Shown piece after piece: positions 51,506 to 61,719 of a DNA stretch of 64,000 nt (position 1 is the stretch's first letter; every line of letters begins with the position of its first letter). The notes beneath the pieces are model-generated. The model made no database searches. It worked only from the letters and a program-made list of their open reading frames with translations, and was not told where the DNA came from. Location: contig NZ_JAZHFS010000021.1 of NCBI RefSeq assembly GCF_036541405.1, positions 26,608 to 90,607 on the forward strand. Reading direction: 5' to 3'. Source of the DNA: Clostridium_AD frigoriphilum (GTDB lineage Bacteria > Bacillota > Clostridia > Clostridiales > Clostridiaceae). A program made the position numbers and the translations under genes.

Positions 51506-54502
51506 TTAGTTAGCAGTAATGGTAACTGCGACTTGATCCCCTGTAGATGATTTTACTATAGCTGGTATACTTAATGTTAAAGTTTTAATCTGTCCATCTT
51601 TTGTTACAGTTATATCTTTTGTAATTACATCACTTGCGACAGTTGCTGTCCCTGTTACTGTTACTTTAGCAATTCCAGTCGTATTAGTATACGAAAGTGA
51701 ATATGTTAAACCACCAATTACCCAAGTATTAACTGTAGTCCCACCAGTAAATTCTATTACTCCTCTAGACACGATAAAATCTGTTAATAAATATCCATCT
51801 CCCTCAATCGTAAAATTGTTATCTGCAAATATAGATTTCTTAACTTTAAAATCTTTCTTAAGAACTGTTATATCAAAAACTTTTGTATCAATTGCAGTAC
51901 CATTTGCAATTGTAGCAGTTACCGTTACTGTTGGATTCGTTAAACTATTACTTGGTCTTATAACTGTTCCATCATCTTTTATAACGTTTGTGTCAGTAGA
52001 TGACCAAGTTATTATTGAGCCATTTGTTCCATTTGTTGTCGGTAAATTCAAATTATTTTTCACATTACCAACATCAACATTATTACCACTCAATATAATT
52101 GCGTCTGTTAAAAGTGCTTTATCTGCTGCTACATTTGCTGTATCTTTCTCGTGATCTACAGTCCCCACTACCGGTATCACTTTGTATGTTTCACCATTTA
52201 CTAATCCCGTTATTTTTGTATCTGATAAAGGAGCTAAATTACCAATAACAGAAGAAAGGGTACCACCAGCTATTACATATTGTATGTTAGGAATGTCTGT
52301 ACCTACGCTTACTTTATAATTATGGTCTTTTGGCAATCCAACAATTCCCTCATGCCATGCAACTCCAAGGGAACCATCGGCTTTAGTAACCATATCATTT
52401 GCAGGGTTTCCAGCCTTATCATTCACAATGTTAGTCATAAATACGCTTGCATTCTTATTAGTAATGTCATCGGTACTAATTGGAACTATAATAGTGTTAG
52501 GCATTTCAATTATTACCGTTTCATTATCCCCCTGTAAGAAAACTTTTAAAGGTTTATAATCTGTAAATCCTGCTTCGGTATTGTCTAAAACTCTTATTTT
52601 CCAATTGTCTGCTATTTCAGCTGTGGTTCTATCTAGTGTTTCATTTGCTATATACGTTATTTTTGTGCCATCTACTTGAATTGGATTACTCACAGTTTTA
52701 CTAAGGAACGGTCTTATACCATCAACTGCTATATCTTTTTTACCCGTAATAGAATATATATTTGCTTCTGCACCAGCAGCATTTGCTTGAATATGAGATG
52801 CCCCTTCTGTTGCTTGTATATCACCATTACTAAAATCTATACCTGTGCTTTTTATATTTAAAAAATTATCTCCTTCTTTTACTTCATAGTTAAAAACAAG
52901 TTCATCCACCGTGCTTAAGATCCCATCATAAATAGCATTGCCAATACTAACATTAGTATTGGTAGTAGCATTAGTACCACTTAATTTCAAAACAGGTTTA
53001 CCAACCACAAAAACAGGTTCACTAAACTTAACTCCTATTTTTATTACTTGACCTATTCCATATAATGTTTTATCATCCATCGCTACAACCTCAGTAACTT
53101 CAGGATTCTTTTTATTCTTAACTATCTTGTATCCGTTTTTTATATCTACACCTGATAATATACAATCTCCGGTAGTTGAAACGTCCACAGTAAGGTTTCC
53201 AATGATAGTCATATTTCTTAATTCATAAATATTGTTATCGTTAGATCCATAGCCTATTAAAACATCCCCAGTAATTGTTGATCCATTTCCATCTAAAACA
53301 ACTCTTTTAGGCTTTCCAGCAACTGATGTTCTTGCCAACGCCACGACCTGACCCGGAGCAATCGTCAAGGGCGCTTCAAATTTGATATATTGAACACTAT
53401 CATCACTTAAGGCCTTAGCAAGTACATTTGATGCATCATTAGTTTGTCCATCACTATTTGATATAATTCTTGTATCATTCGTATTAGGATACACTACTTT
53501 AATTGAGTCTAAATTAGTAGTGTACGCTGTTAATATTGATGTAAGTGTAGCTGGAGTCTTCATCAAATCATATAACGTAATTGTCTTATTTGAACTTGTA
53601 CTTGTTTTTGAAGTTATATAGTCATTAACTAATTCTAGATTCTGTACTTTTTCTTTATAACTAGTATTTTCTAAAATCCTTCCATTAATATCAAAGGCCT
53701 TTATAGTAATTGTATAATCTGATCCCGTATCAATATTAAGTCCTGCATCTCCAGTTGTAAATCCGGCCATACTTGAACTTGGAAAAATCTCCTTATCTAC
53801 CATCTTAATCCCCGCAGACGGAGTAACTGAAACTTTTAATCTTTTCACAGTAGAATCAGTCTTAACATCAATATTAGTTAGTTTAGGATATGTAGATGTA
53901 GTATCTGTAGTAAGCCCCTGCTTTTTATGTATAGTCTCAATTGAGGTTACATATTTTTTAGGAACATAAATACTTATATCTCTTGGGGAATTAAGCGTAA
54001 AAATATTTGCATTTAGGTTAGCTGCCGTATTATTCATAAATACAGACTTAAAACCATTTGCAAGATCCAGTGAAGAAAAAGGCACTATAAAATTCGTTAA
54101 TGGTGTGTATGCTGTGCCAAAATCTAACGCATCTTTTTCTATTATAATTTCATAATCCATAACAGCTGGGTCTAGGTCCCCAATAGATATATGTAAAATC
54201 TTTTTATCAGCTGTATCGATTACGGGAGTTCCTATTGTAGGTACTCTCATAGCCGTACTTCCACTAGTTTGATCTATAGTGATTTTTGCTGTATTAACAC
54301 TTTTAATAGCATAATCAAAAGTTATATCTAGTGTGTTCTTTGTAGTAGTTGTTGTAGCTGCATTTACTGTAACTGTACTTATTGCATATGTATAAGGTAC
54401 TGCCGCATATACTGTTGTCCCTAAAAACAATATACTAAACAAAGAAACCACAGTAAATACTTTTAAACTCACCATACTCTTTTTAAAATTATTAAAACAC
54501 AT
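51506..54502 (-). CDS. Large secreted multi-domain Ig-like protein
   Basis: About 998 residues. ATG 54502 has GGGGGG 10 bases upstream. The signal peptide ends near TTVYAAVPY. Several beta-rich regions follow: an SbsA-like Ig unit near the N-terminus (KSVNTAKITIDQT, KILHISIGDLDPAVMDYEI), a region with PTVTVTATIANGT and ITWSSTDTNVIKDDGTVI typical of atrophied bacterial Ig domains (about 800-870), and a C-terminal X2-like segment (NFTIEGDGYLLTDFIVS). A cell-surface or S-layer-associated role is inferred. No SLH or LPxTG motif was seen. Confidence 0.75.
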   Translation of the reverse strand: MCFNNFKKSMVSLKVFTVVSLFSILFLGTTVYAAVPYTYAISTVTVNAATTTTTKNTLDITFDYAIKSVNTAKITIDQTSGSTAMRVPTIGTPVIDTADKKILHISIGDLDPAVMDYEIIIEKDALDFGTAYTPLTNFIVPFSSLDLANGFKSVFMNNTAANLNANIFTLNSPRDISIYVPKKYVTSIETIHKKQGLTTDTTSTYPKLTNIDVKTDSTVKRLKVSVTPSAGIKMVDKEIFPSSSMAGFTTGDAGLNIDTGSDYTITIKAFDINGRILENTSYKEKVQNLELVNDYITSKTSTSSNKTITLYDLMKTPATLTSILTAYTTNLDSIKVVYPNTNDTRIISNSDGQTNDASNVLAKALSDDSVQYIKFEAPLTIAPGQVVALARTSVAGKPKRVVLDGNGSTITGDVLIGYGSNDNNIYELRNMTIIGNLTVDVSTTGDCILSGVDIKNGYKIVKNKKNPEVTEVVAMDDKTLYGIGQVIKIGVKFSEPVFVVGKPVLKLSGTNATTNTNVSIGNAIYDGILSTVDELVFNYEVKEGDNFLNIKSTGIDFSNGDIQATEGASHIQANAAGAEANIYSITGKKDIAVDGIRPFLSKTVSNPIQVDGTKITYIANETLDRTTAEIADNWKIRVLDNTEAGFTDYKPLKVFLQGDNETVIIEMPNTIIVPISTDDITNKNASVFMTNIVNDKAGNPANDMVTKADGSLGVAWHEGIVGLPKDHNYKVSVGTDIPNIQYVIAGGTLSSVIGNLAPLSDTKITGLVNGETYKVIPVVGTVDHEKDTANVAADKALLTDAIILSGNNVDVGNVKNNLNLPTTNGTNGSIITWSSTDTNVIKDDGTVIRPSNSLTNPTVTVTATIANGTAIDTKVFDITVLKKDFKVKKSIFADNNFTIEGDGYLLTDFIVSRGVIEFTGGTTVNTWVIGGLTYSLSYTNTTGIAKVTVTGTATVASDVITKDITVTKDGQIKTLTLSIPAIVKSSTGDQVAVTITAN

Positions 54503-54532
54503 ATTAATTAATCCCCCCATTAGCATAATTTA

Positions 54533-55408
54533 TTATTGCCCAACTACATATTTTTTAAATCCAAGTAGCTTGTTTGTAGCATTATAAGCATTAAATGTTA
54601 CAGTCGAACCTTTTGTAAGTAATGTAGATAATTGGAAATTATTATTTCCATTATAGTACATATCAACGCCATTAAGAGACATTCTAGCTACACTACTATC
54701 TGCCTCGACATTTACTGAGTATATATCCAAAAGTGAATAATAATCTAAGGTAATATCTTTAACATAATCTACTACTGTTACATTAACATTAATTGAAGTT
54801 GTTATAGTTAACCCATTAATTCTTCCTGTTACTTTTTTTACTCCTGCAGTGCTTGTATTCACAGCGCCCCACGTAACAGGTTCTTTTCCTATAGAACCAT
54901 CTTTATATAAAACATCAACAGTACTCGGAAGCACAGGTTGATTATTTTGAACTACAGAAACATCATTACTAGCTAAAGCTGCATCAATTACTAAGTTTTG
55001 AGTTACATTATATGTTTTTCTAGTAGGAACACTAAGATATTCTCCTGTAGCCGCAGATTTCACACCAGCATTTACTATAATCGAATATACTGCGTTAAAT
55101 TTGAGCCTACTAACTGAAGTAATAACTACAGTAGTTGCATCTAAAAAAGAGTAGGTACAACTTAGCTTTGCGCCTGTACTATCTTGAACTAAATATAAGG
55201 TACTACTATTAACTGATGTCTTGTCATATGCACTCCAAAAGCTTATATTCCATGACATCTTACTAGTACTTATATTTTGACTTGGTAAAACTTGAGTATT
55301 GTCAGCAGCATATACCATTGAAGTCATAAATAACATGTATAATGCAATACCCAAAAAAACTTTTTTGAAGATATCTTTCCAATTAGAATTAATAATGCCA
55401 TTTAACAA
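54533..55408 (-). CDS. Secreted Ig-like protein (Big_5 plus Big_4)
   Basis: A TTG start follows GGGGTGAAGG. A signal peptide (MTSMVYAAD) is followed by an SbsA-like Ig domain (SWNISFWSAYDKTSV ... LKFNAVYSIIVNAGVKSA) and a group 4 bacterial Ig domain (LPSTVDVLYKDGSIGKEPV ... TAGVKKVTGRINGL). The C-terminal part (SSVARMSLNGVDMYYNGNN) is unassigned. It ends 30 bases before the next gene on this strand and may be co-transcribed with it. Confidence 0.74.
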   Translation of the reverse strand: MLNGIINSNWKDIFKKVFLGIALYMLFMTSMVYAADNTQVLPSQNISTSKMSWNISFWSAYDKTSVNSSTLYLVQDSTGAKLSCTYSFLDATTVVITSVSRLKFNAVYSIIVNAGVKSAATGEYLSVPTRKTYNVTQNLVIDAALASNDVSVVQNNQPVLPSTVDVLYKDGSIGKEPVTWGAVNTSTAGVKKVTGRINGLTITTSINVNVTVVDYVKDITLDYYSLLDIYSVNVEADSSVARMSLNGVDMYYNGNNNFQLSTLLTKGSTVTFNAYNATNKLLGFKKYVVGQ

Positions 55409-55690
55409 TTTGCCTTCACCCCGTTTTTAAAATTTATTGCGGATTTTATACTTATAAACAAACTATGATTCATAATCATTTATAAATGTTCTTATTTCTA
55501 TAATTGATTGGTTAATACGTTATGTATCGTTAATATTATCGTATAAAGATCATTTTTCTTTATACTTATTAGCCCGAATTTTGTAAAATGTTATTGTTTA
55601 AGTAAGTAGTCAACATTTATAGCAATGTTAACCACTCATTTAAATACCAAATATAAGGGTTAATATAAAATTTATATATTGCTCCCATAG

Positions 55691-55720
55691 AAAAAAGAAC
55701 CGTCATTTCGACGATTCTTT
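55691..55720 (-). terminator. Terminator of the module-B gene at 55829
   Basis: AAGAATCGTC pairs with GACGGTTCTT with a T-run on the minus strand. The stretch from 55409 to 55690 and up to 55828 is AT-rich and contains nothing else I can support. Confidence 0.8.
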
Positions 55721-55828
55721 CTTTACTTATACTAGATTATTCATTAAAATATACAGATACACTATCCATATTAAACCCAAACTTTAAAAGATGATGAACT
55801 TTAAATGATAATTTAAAAAAATCTCAGT

Positions 55829-56644
55829 TTAATTAGAAGTGACAGTGATTGTTGCCATTTTTTCATTTCTTGCAACATCTGTAATCGCTACAGTTATTAC
55901 ACCACTATCACCTGTAAGTTCATTCTTTATAGTTCCTACCGAGATACCAGTTACTTGAGAGTTACCTCCAAATAGATCAGATACAAGAATAGTAGCTTCA
56001 CCAGAATCATTTGTTGTAATAGTTCTAGTCATTCCCTTAACTGTAATTTTCATAGTCGATTTCTCATTAACAAATAAATTTATAGCACTAAGCATATCAG
56101 TATCATTTTTGTTCGCTAGTGAGACCTTAAAATTGCCATTAGCATCTTTAATACCAGCAACTGTTCCTTCAATTTCAAATGATACAGCGGTAAGAATTGG
56201 GCTTAATAAATTCTCAACTGTTGAAGTCGTGTAACTAGTCGTATCAACTGTCTGTGTCGCAACTTTATCTGTTTCTACTTTAATAGCAGCAACTATTGTA
56301 GCAGCATTGTTTTTAATATATGTTTTTATTGCTGTTGCATCTTTAAGATTCACATTTGCTGCTTTAAGTAATTTAGCAACCTCCGCTGATTGTAAATTCA
56401 ATTTATCCGATGGACTATAGTACTTTCCGTCTGTTCCTTCTTTTAAGAATACATCTGTACCACCATCTTTTAAATCTAATATCAATGCTTGTATATCTTT
56501 TGAAGAGGTTATATCATATTTTTTTTGATTCCCAGTATTTATAATATCACCTGTTGCTGCATAAACAGAACCACTAACAGAAGATGCAATAATCGCAGTT
56601 ATTACAAACGTTGATAATACACCATATAATTTTTTATTTGTCAT
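55829..56644 (-). CDS. Secreted protein with module B and shared C-terminal domain
   Basis: Signal peptide (SGSVYAAT), then module B (about 31-140): GDIINTGNQKKYDITSSKDI ... DLKDGGTDVFLKEG ... GKYYSPSDKL, helix with AKLLKAANVNLKD, and TQTVDTTSYT. The C-terminal 120 residues (NFKVSLANKNDTDMLSAINL ... GISVGTIKNEL ... ITVAITDVARNE) match the end of the module-A protein at 49177-50118. Function unknown. A GGGGGG site precedes the ATG. Confidence 0.73.
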   Translation of the reverse strand: MTNKKLYGVLSTFVITAIIASSVSGSVYAATGDIINTGNQKKYDITSSKDIQALILDLKDGGTDVFLKEGTDGKYYSPSDKLNLQSAEVAKLLKAANVNLKDATAIKTYIKNNAATIVAAIKVETDKVATQTVDTTSYTTSTVENLLSPILTAVSFEIEGTVAGIKDANGNFKVSLANKNDTDMLSAINLFVNEKSTMKITVKGMTRTITTNDSGEATILVSDLFGGNSQVTGISVGTIKNELTGDSGVITVAITDVARNEKMATITVTSN

Positions 56645-56745
56645 TTCTAGTCCCCCCTTGTATATTTTTCATATTATTTTTTTATTCTTTGATTTAGCTT
56701 TTCATTTTTGACGCATCAAATTTAAAATACACAAAATTTCGTACA

Positions 56746-56772
56746 GAAAAAATCGCCATTTCTGACGATTTC
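56746..56772 (-). terminator. Terminator of the module-B gene at 56820
   Basis: GAAATCGTC and GGCGATTTTTTC on the minus strand; same family as 51204 and 55691. Confidence 0.7.
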
Positions 56773-56819
56773 CTCTTATGTAAACTTAACTTAAATTTCA
56801 TTTAATATTACATATACCT

Positions 56820-57284
56820 TTACTCAATTGACTTAACCCCAAAATCTACTACAGCATTAACAGTTTTATAACTGCTTATATCTATTATTTTTTGCGTAAC
56901 ATTTTCTGTTTGTGCTGTAACACTTGGAACTATTGCTGCAGCATTTTTAGTAATATATGATTTTATTGCTGACGGATTTTTAAGATCCACCTTTGCTACG
57001 TTAAGTATTCTAACAACTTCTGTTGTTTGTAAATTTAATTTTTCAGATGGATCATAGTATTTTCCGTCTTTTCCTTCTTTTAGCCATCCACCATTTGTAC
57101 CACTTTTCATATCTAATATCAACGCTTTTATCGCTTCTTGAGAAGTAATGCTATAAACCTTCTTATTTGAAGTATTTATTATATCACCCTCTGCTGCATG
57201 AGCTGGAACACTTACTAATAAAGCCATAATAAATGTCATTGCAGCTATAGAAAGCGTTGACAAGAATCTTTTGTGTATTTTCAT
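56820..57284 (-). CDS. Small secreted protein, module B only
   Basis: 154 residues. A signal peptide (VSVPAHAAE) precedes module B (GDIINTSNKKVYSITSQ ... WLKEGKDGKYYDPSEKLNL ... RILNVAKVDLKNPSAIK), then a short tail ending VVDFGVKSIE. There is no added effector-like domain, so the module can stand alone. The terminator and the tail are shared with the pseudogene at 51253-51470. Confidence 0.7.
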   Translation of the reverse strand: MKIHKRFLSTLSIAAMTFIMALLVSVPAHAAEGDIINTSNKKVYSITSQEAIKALILDMKSGTNGGWLKEGKDGKYYDPSEKLNLQTTEVVRILNVAKVDLKNPSAIKSYITKNAAAIVPSVTAQTENVTQKIIDISSYKTVNAVVDFGVKSIE

Positions 57285-57422
57285 ATTATTTTACCCCCCT
57301 GAATATGTTTTAATTACTCCATTATAACTTAATAACCTTCCTTAATGTATTTATTTTTACCCTATAATGTTACAATTTTCTACATTTCATAAAATTACAT
57401 AGGCTGGCTTTTTTCAATCTTT

Positions 57423-58946
57423 CTATGTTACTTTTTCAGTACTCTTACTGCTAAGATTAATGCGATACTCAACTTTTGTTACGGGATTAACATAATATAA
57501 CCATCCACCAGCAATATTAATTTGACTTGAGGCATTATAACTTACTTGCTCTATACCTGTACCGGAAGTATTCATTCTATATATATTTCTATCGTCAGAA
57601 TTTATATAATAAACCCAAGCATCAGCTGTAACATTTAACCCTTCAGCAAACCCTGAAAATAAGCATGTATTATTAGAACCGTCTGTATTTATTTTATAAA
57701 TCTTTTTATTATCTAAATTAATGTAATAAATCCAATTATCAATTACATTTATATATGAAGCTTTTATATTAGTTCCAACAGGGCTAACTGTACCATCAAT
57801 AATACTAGCTTTATTCAATAAATTTTGAGCATCTATGAAATAAACGTAATCTCCAGTTACAATAAGTCCATAATAATTATCTGAGTAATGACTATTACCA
57901 CCCACATGTTGGTTTGTGTTTACATCACCAATACTTTGTACATCTAAATATTGTCCACAATAATATATGTTTCTGTTAATAACATTGACAAATTTAATTG
58001 TTCCAGCCCCTATATTTGTATCGTCAGTTCCATCTATTCTGATTTTGTATAACTCACCAGAACTTAAATAATATATCCAACCACCAACTACGTTAATACT
58101 ACTCGTAACATTATTTGAAAGTTTTTGACTTGTTCCACCTGTAGCATTAATTTTATAAAGTTTGCCACTATCATTTTCGTTTGCATAATAAATCCAGCCA
58201 TTGTATTCAGCTGCAAGTCCATCATTTGTAATATTACCGCTAGTATTTCCTCTTATATTTGTGTCAACATTAATAACACTGTTAACAGTTAATTTAGCTG
58301 TTATTGTTATATTATTTGTATTTACTACTCCATCAACCATTGTTAACGTCCCAGTAAATGTATAAACTCCAGCTACTTGTGTACTCGCTTCATCGTACCA
58401 TATTGCAGCCAAATTTTTAGTTGTTCCATCAGATAATGTAGCGGTTACAGTTGTTGGTAATGTATAAGCATCATCTACATTTTTCGTAATATTTATAGCA
58501 CCAACTGAACTAACTAATAATTTAGGAGCTGTATAACTAGTTGTATCAACTGTTTGTGTAACAACCTTATCTGTTGCTAATTTAACAGCATTCGTTGCTG
58601 CAACGGCATGTGTAATAATATATGTTTTAATTGCTACTGGATTTTTAAAATCTACACTTGCTGCTTTAAGTATTGTAGCAACCCCTACTGATTGTGCAAC
58701 TAGTTTATCATTTGGATTATAATATTTTGCATTACTGTCCTCTATTAAGAAGATATCATTGCCACCATCTTTTAAATCTGCTATCAATGATTTTATATCG
58801 TTAGAAGAGGTGACCTTATAAATCTTCTTATTTGTAGTATTTATAATATCACCTGTTGCTGCATGAGCAACCCCACTAACAGAAAATGCAATTATTGCTG
58901 CCATAGCAAACTTTGAAAATCCTATAAATATTTTTTTATTTACCAT
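57423..58946 (-). CDS. Secreted protein: module B, Big_4 and DUF5050-type beta-propeller
   Basis: Signal peptide (SGVAHAAT), then module B (about 31-140), a group 4 Ig domain (about 155-225: YTLPTTVTATLSDGTTKNL ... VAGVYTFTGTLT), and about seven blades of a DUF5050-like propeller (about 235-507), each with WIYYxN and LYKIN-type repeats (WIYYANENDSGKLYKIN, WIYYINLDNKKIYKINTDG, WVYYINSDDRNIYRMN). Such propellers bind proteins or glycans. It lies just downstream of the IS remnant at 59064. The gene at 61720 has the same first 220 residues. Confidence 0.8.
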   Translation of the reverse strand: MVNKKIFIGFSKFAMAAIIAFSVSGVAHAATGDIINTTNKKIYKVTSSNDIKSLIADLKDGGNDIFLIEDSNAKYYNPNDKLVAQSVGVATILKAASVDFKNPVAIKTYIITHAVAATNAVKLATDKVVTQTVDTTSYTAPKLLVSSVGAINITKNVDDAYTLPTTVTATLSDGTTKNLAAIWYDEASTQVAGVYTFTGTLTMVDGVVNTNNITITAKLTVNSVINVDTNIRGNTSGNITNDGLAAEYNGWIYYANENDSGKLYKINATGGTSQKLSNNVTSSINVVGGWIYYLSSGELYKIRIDGTDDTNIGAGTIKFVNVINRNIYYCGQYLDVQSIGDVNTNQHVGGNSHYSDNYYGLIVTGDYVYFIDAQNLLNKASIIDGTVSPVGTNIKASYINVIDNWIYYINLDNKKIYKINTDGSNNTCLFSGFAEGLNVTADAWVYYINSDDRNIYRMNTSGTGIEQVSYNASSQINIAGGWLYYVNPVTKVEYRINLSSKSTEKVT

Positions 58947-59063
58947 TTGTTTTTATTCCCCCTCGAATGCTTAAAAATATTAGTTTAATATATTATATGA
59001 TTCTGATTAACTATACCATAAAATATCATAAACAGAAAGATAAGGATATTATTACTTAAATAC

Positions 59064-60167
59064 TCAACTTTCGCACGACAAAAAGACTAGCCTTTCTTTT
59101 AAAAATGCAGGCAATGTATCTATAAAGCAGTTCAAAAACGAGTTTATTTGTTCTTTTGTCAACGAACGGTTTTCGTGTAATGCATTTTTAAGCAGGTCTA
59201 AAACAACTTGAATAGCTTCAAAAAATTGTATATCTTGAAGTTCATCTCAGCAATTAAAAAATAAGCCACCTCTAGTACGTAAATCCTCATTATTGCGGCT
59301 TTGAGTAGATAACATAATATATCTTGTAAACACAATAGTTGTATGTGCAACCATAGAATCATAAGAGCGTCCTTGAAATTCTTTTGCCAAATTTAAAAAG
59401 GATTTGTTCATTTTAAAGAAAACCTCAATATCCCAATATTATCCATAAATTCTTATGATTTCTTCATCACTTAATGTAATATCCATTGAAATTAGTGCTA
59501 ACCAGTTTTTTGATTTATTTTTATTTTTAACAAATACTATTTTTGCATTTATAGGCGTAGCCTGCGAATCCATACCAATTTCGACGATCACAGATGCTTT
59601 AATTTTAGCCTTGCCACGTCTTTTCTTGAGCGTAGCATATAAGGATTTTAGATTTAACTTTTTATCTTCATAACCGTAAAAAACTTTTGGCATAGCTTTA
59701 ACCATAGCTATTTTATGAAATTTAAGTTTCAAAATTCTTATTAACGTTTTCGGATAGGTGAACCAACTATCGAATAAAACATAGGTACCGGGTATTGCAT
59801 AAGCTGCCGCTTGCTTTATTAAATCAATCATTACATCTGGTGATTTTTTTATAGCTTCAGCCTTTATTTTATAGCTGTTTCTCCGCTTGTCGGTAGTAGG
59901 ATTAATTGGACATATACGATTTTTCTCTTTTTCAGAACTTAACAATGTAAAAGCTAAGGGCAGAAAAGTATTTCCATCAGACCAACCTAAAGTAAGCATC
60001 CTTAAGCCTTTCTGGTATTTGCAATCTACATGATCGAAAACTTTTGCTAATAACTCTACAGATTTACTTCTTGTTCTGCTATAAAATGAATCGTCAACGA
60101 TTAAAACATTTACCCTATCCTTGGATGTTAATGATTCAATGTCATTTTTAATTATTGAAGATGACAA
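59064..60167 (-). pseudogene. Inactivated IS transposase, copy 1 (5' truncated)
   Basis: DDE transposase related to the IS4-type group: VNVLIVDDSFYSRTRSKSVE, TLGWSDGNTFLPLAF and VLFDSWFTYPK. The N-terminal part is missing where it meets the amidase remnant (about 60160). Compared with copy 2 it has a stop in place of K in RIYGKRWDIEVFF and another stop in NCCDELQ. The C-terminal part continues to a natural-looking end (FLKERLVFLSCES) at 59064. Confidence 0.8.
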
Positions 60168-60678
60168 TACCTGTAAATCCTTTTACAATTGCATTAGCTA
60201 ACTTAGTAGCACTATATTTATTGCAATCTGTTTTGGCATCACAGAAAAATGGCTCAATCAAAATTGCTACGGCATTTGTATATTTAAGCATATATAAGTT
60301 AGGCCTTGAAATGCTCCCTCTGTTAGTGAACCGTAATCCAGCTATTTGTGCGCTTATTTTGTCTGCATAAACTTTTCCTGTTGCTGAAATATATTCAACC
60401 TCACAGCCTTATGCCACGTCAGTTTCAAAAGCATTCACATGTAAACACAAATGGAATATTGCTTTAAAAGCATTAGAGGCATTTACTCTATATGCTAAAC
60501 TTTGTGCTAATGTTAGCCCTGCCATTGTTGGTGCACAATTCAAAACTGTATATCCTAACTTTTCTAATCCAGCTATTACTAATGGCCCGTATTCTCTAAT
60601 GGCCTTTTCTTCATTTAAATACCCCTCACCCCCTCTATCTTCTCCAGTACCATGACCAAACTCTACTGATATTCTCAT
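60148..60678 (-). pseudogene. Phage-type N-acetylmuramoyl-L-alanine amidase, disrupted
   Basis: An Amidase_3 endolysin. The first 90 residues hold the zinc-site region (SVEFGHGTGEDRGGEGY, NEEKAI) and LHVNAFETD, then a TAA. The same frame continues after the stop with GCEVEYISATGKVYADK ... ILIEPFFCDAKTDCNKY, containing the catalytic Glu, up to the IS junction near 60160. So it has a nonsense mutation and a lost 3' end. ATG 60678 follows AGGAGG. Confidence 0.75.
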
Positions 60679-60691
60679 CAATATCCTCCTT

Positions 60692-61000
60692 TTACTTTTC
60701 TAATTCATCTAACCGTTTGTGGGCGGACTTTGTTGATTCTTCGACTCTTGCGACCTTATCACTAATATCATTAATCCTTCTATTTTGGTCTTTATTATCT
60801 AATCTAATATCATCTACACCTTTGCTTACATAATCTAATTTAGTTTCAAGCCTTGTTGTGGATTGTGCATCTGCTGTAGCTTCTGTTGTTGCTTCTTTAC
60901 GTGATGTCCTAAACAAGTTACTTACAGCTAAAACTGAACCTACAATTGCACAAATTGCACCTGCTGCTAATATTACTATTGTCACCGTTACTGTACTCAT
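60692..61000 (-). CDS. Phage holin-like small membrane protein
   Basis: 102 residues: one N-terminal membrane segment (VTIVILAAGAICAIVGSVLAV), then a long charged coiled coil (TTRLETKLDYVSKGVDDIRL ... VARVEESTKSAHKRLDELE). It is directly upstream of the amidase, with GGGGG before the ATG, as in lysis cassettes of the XhlA/BhlA type. The role is inferred from size, topology and position. Confidence 0.6.
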   Translation of the reverse strand: MSTVTVTIVILAAGAICAIVGSVLAVSNLFRTSRKEATTEATADAQSTTRLETKLDYVSKGVDDIRLDNKDQNRRINDISDKVARVEESTKSAHKRLDELEK

Positions 61001-61085
61001 TTTTATATGCCCCCAATATTTTTATTAGATAGATCTTACTGATTTACATTACGTGATCCGCCTCCTTAAATATTTTTTTGCATTG

Positions 61086-61110
61086 AAAAAGACACTCTTT
61101 CGAGTGCCTT
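61086..61110 (-). terminator. Hairpin between two phage-type genes
   Basis: GGCACTC and GAGTGTC arms with a T-run on the minus strand, 3' of the gene at 61145. Confidence 0.75.
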
Positions 61111-61144
61111 ACAAGTTTGTAATATACATTATGGCCCAATGGCT

Positions 61145-61588
61145 CTATGAATTTACACCTAATTTAATTTTGATATATGTTGCTAGCATTTCAACACCTA
61201 GCGTTCCTGAAAGCCCTGAAAAGTAGCTTAATATTTTGTTACTCTTGTCAGGGGCATTGCTTTCAAGTATTGCTTTCAGTTCATCGAGTTTTTCGTTTTG
61301 CTGAATACCTACTACCTCAAGCCTCTGAGAATTACCACCTACCGAGTTTAGGACATCTGATAATGTTCCATTAGCAGAACTCATTTTCCCTAACATTTTT
61401 TCGTTTAGTTCAGTTAGTAACTTATTATACTGGACTATTTGCTTTAAATTTTCATTATTTTCAATATCTCTGTTATTTTTTTCTCTATTCCTTTCATCCA
61501 TTTGATCAGTAATTCTTTTCATTCTCTCCTTCTGTTCACGCATGTCAATATTGACACTTCTCGTAGGCTCAAAATTAAAACTATCCAA
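61145..61588 (-). CDS. Phage-associated coiled-coil protein, unknown function
   Basis: About 148 residues. TTG 61588 is preferred (AAGGGG 9 bases upstream) over a GTG at 61597 that touches that site. Highly charged N-terminal helix (REQKERMKRITDQMDERNRE), Asn/Glu-rich coiled coil, and a C-terminal hydrophobic stretch (ILSYFSGLSGTLGVEMLATYI). Its position next to holin-like and amidase genes suggests a phage tail-end or lysis accessory gene. Confidence 0.55.
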   Translation of the reverse strand: MDSFNFEPTRSVNIDMREQKERMKRITDQMDERNREKNNRDIENNENLKQIVQYNKLLTELNEKMLGKMSSANGTLSDVLNSVGGNSQRLEVVGIQQNEKLDELKAILESNAPDKSNKILSYFSGLSGTLGVEMLATYIKIKLGVNS

Positions 61589-61682
61589 GCTAATCACCCC
61601 TTACAGGTAATTATATACTTTTTTACATTTTATTATATATAAAAATAATAATTAATATAATTATCGAATGAGTATTGAATTT

Positions 61683-61706
61683 AAAAGACACCCTTCGAGT
61701 GTCATT
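61683..61706 (-). terminator. Terminator of the LRR gene
   Basis: GACAC and GTGTC arms with a TTCG loop and a T-run on the minus strand, 15 bases after the stop at 61720. Confidence 0.75.
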
Positions 61707-61719
61707 AGATTCTATAATA

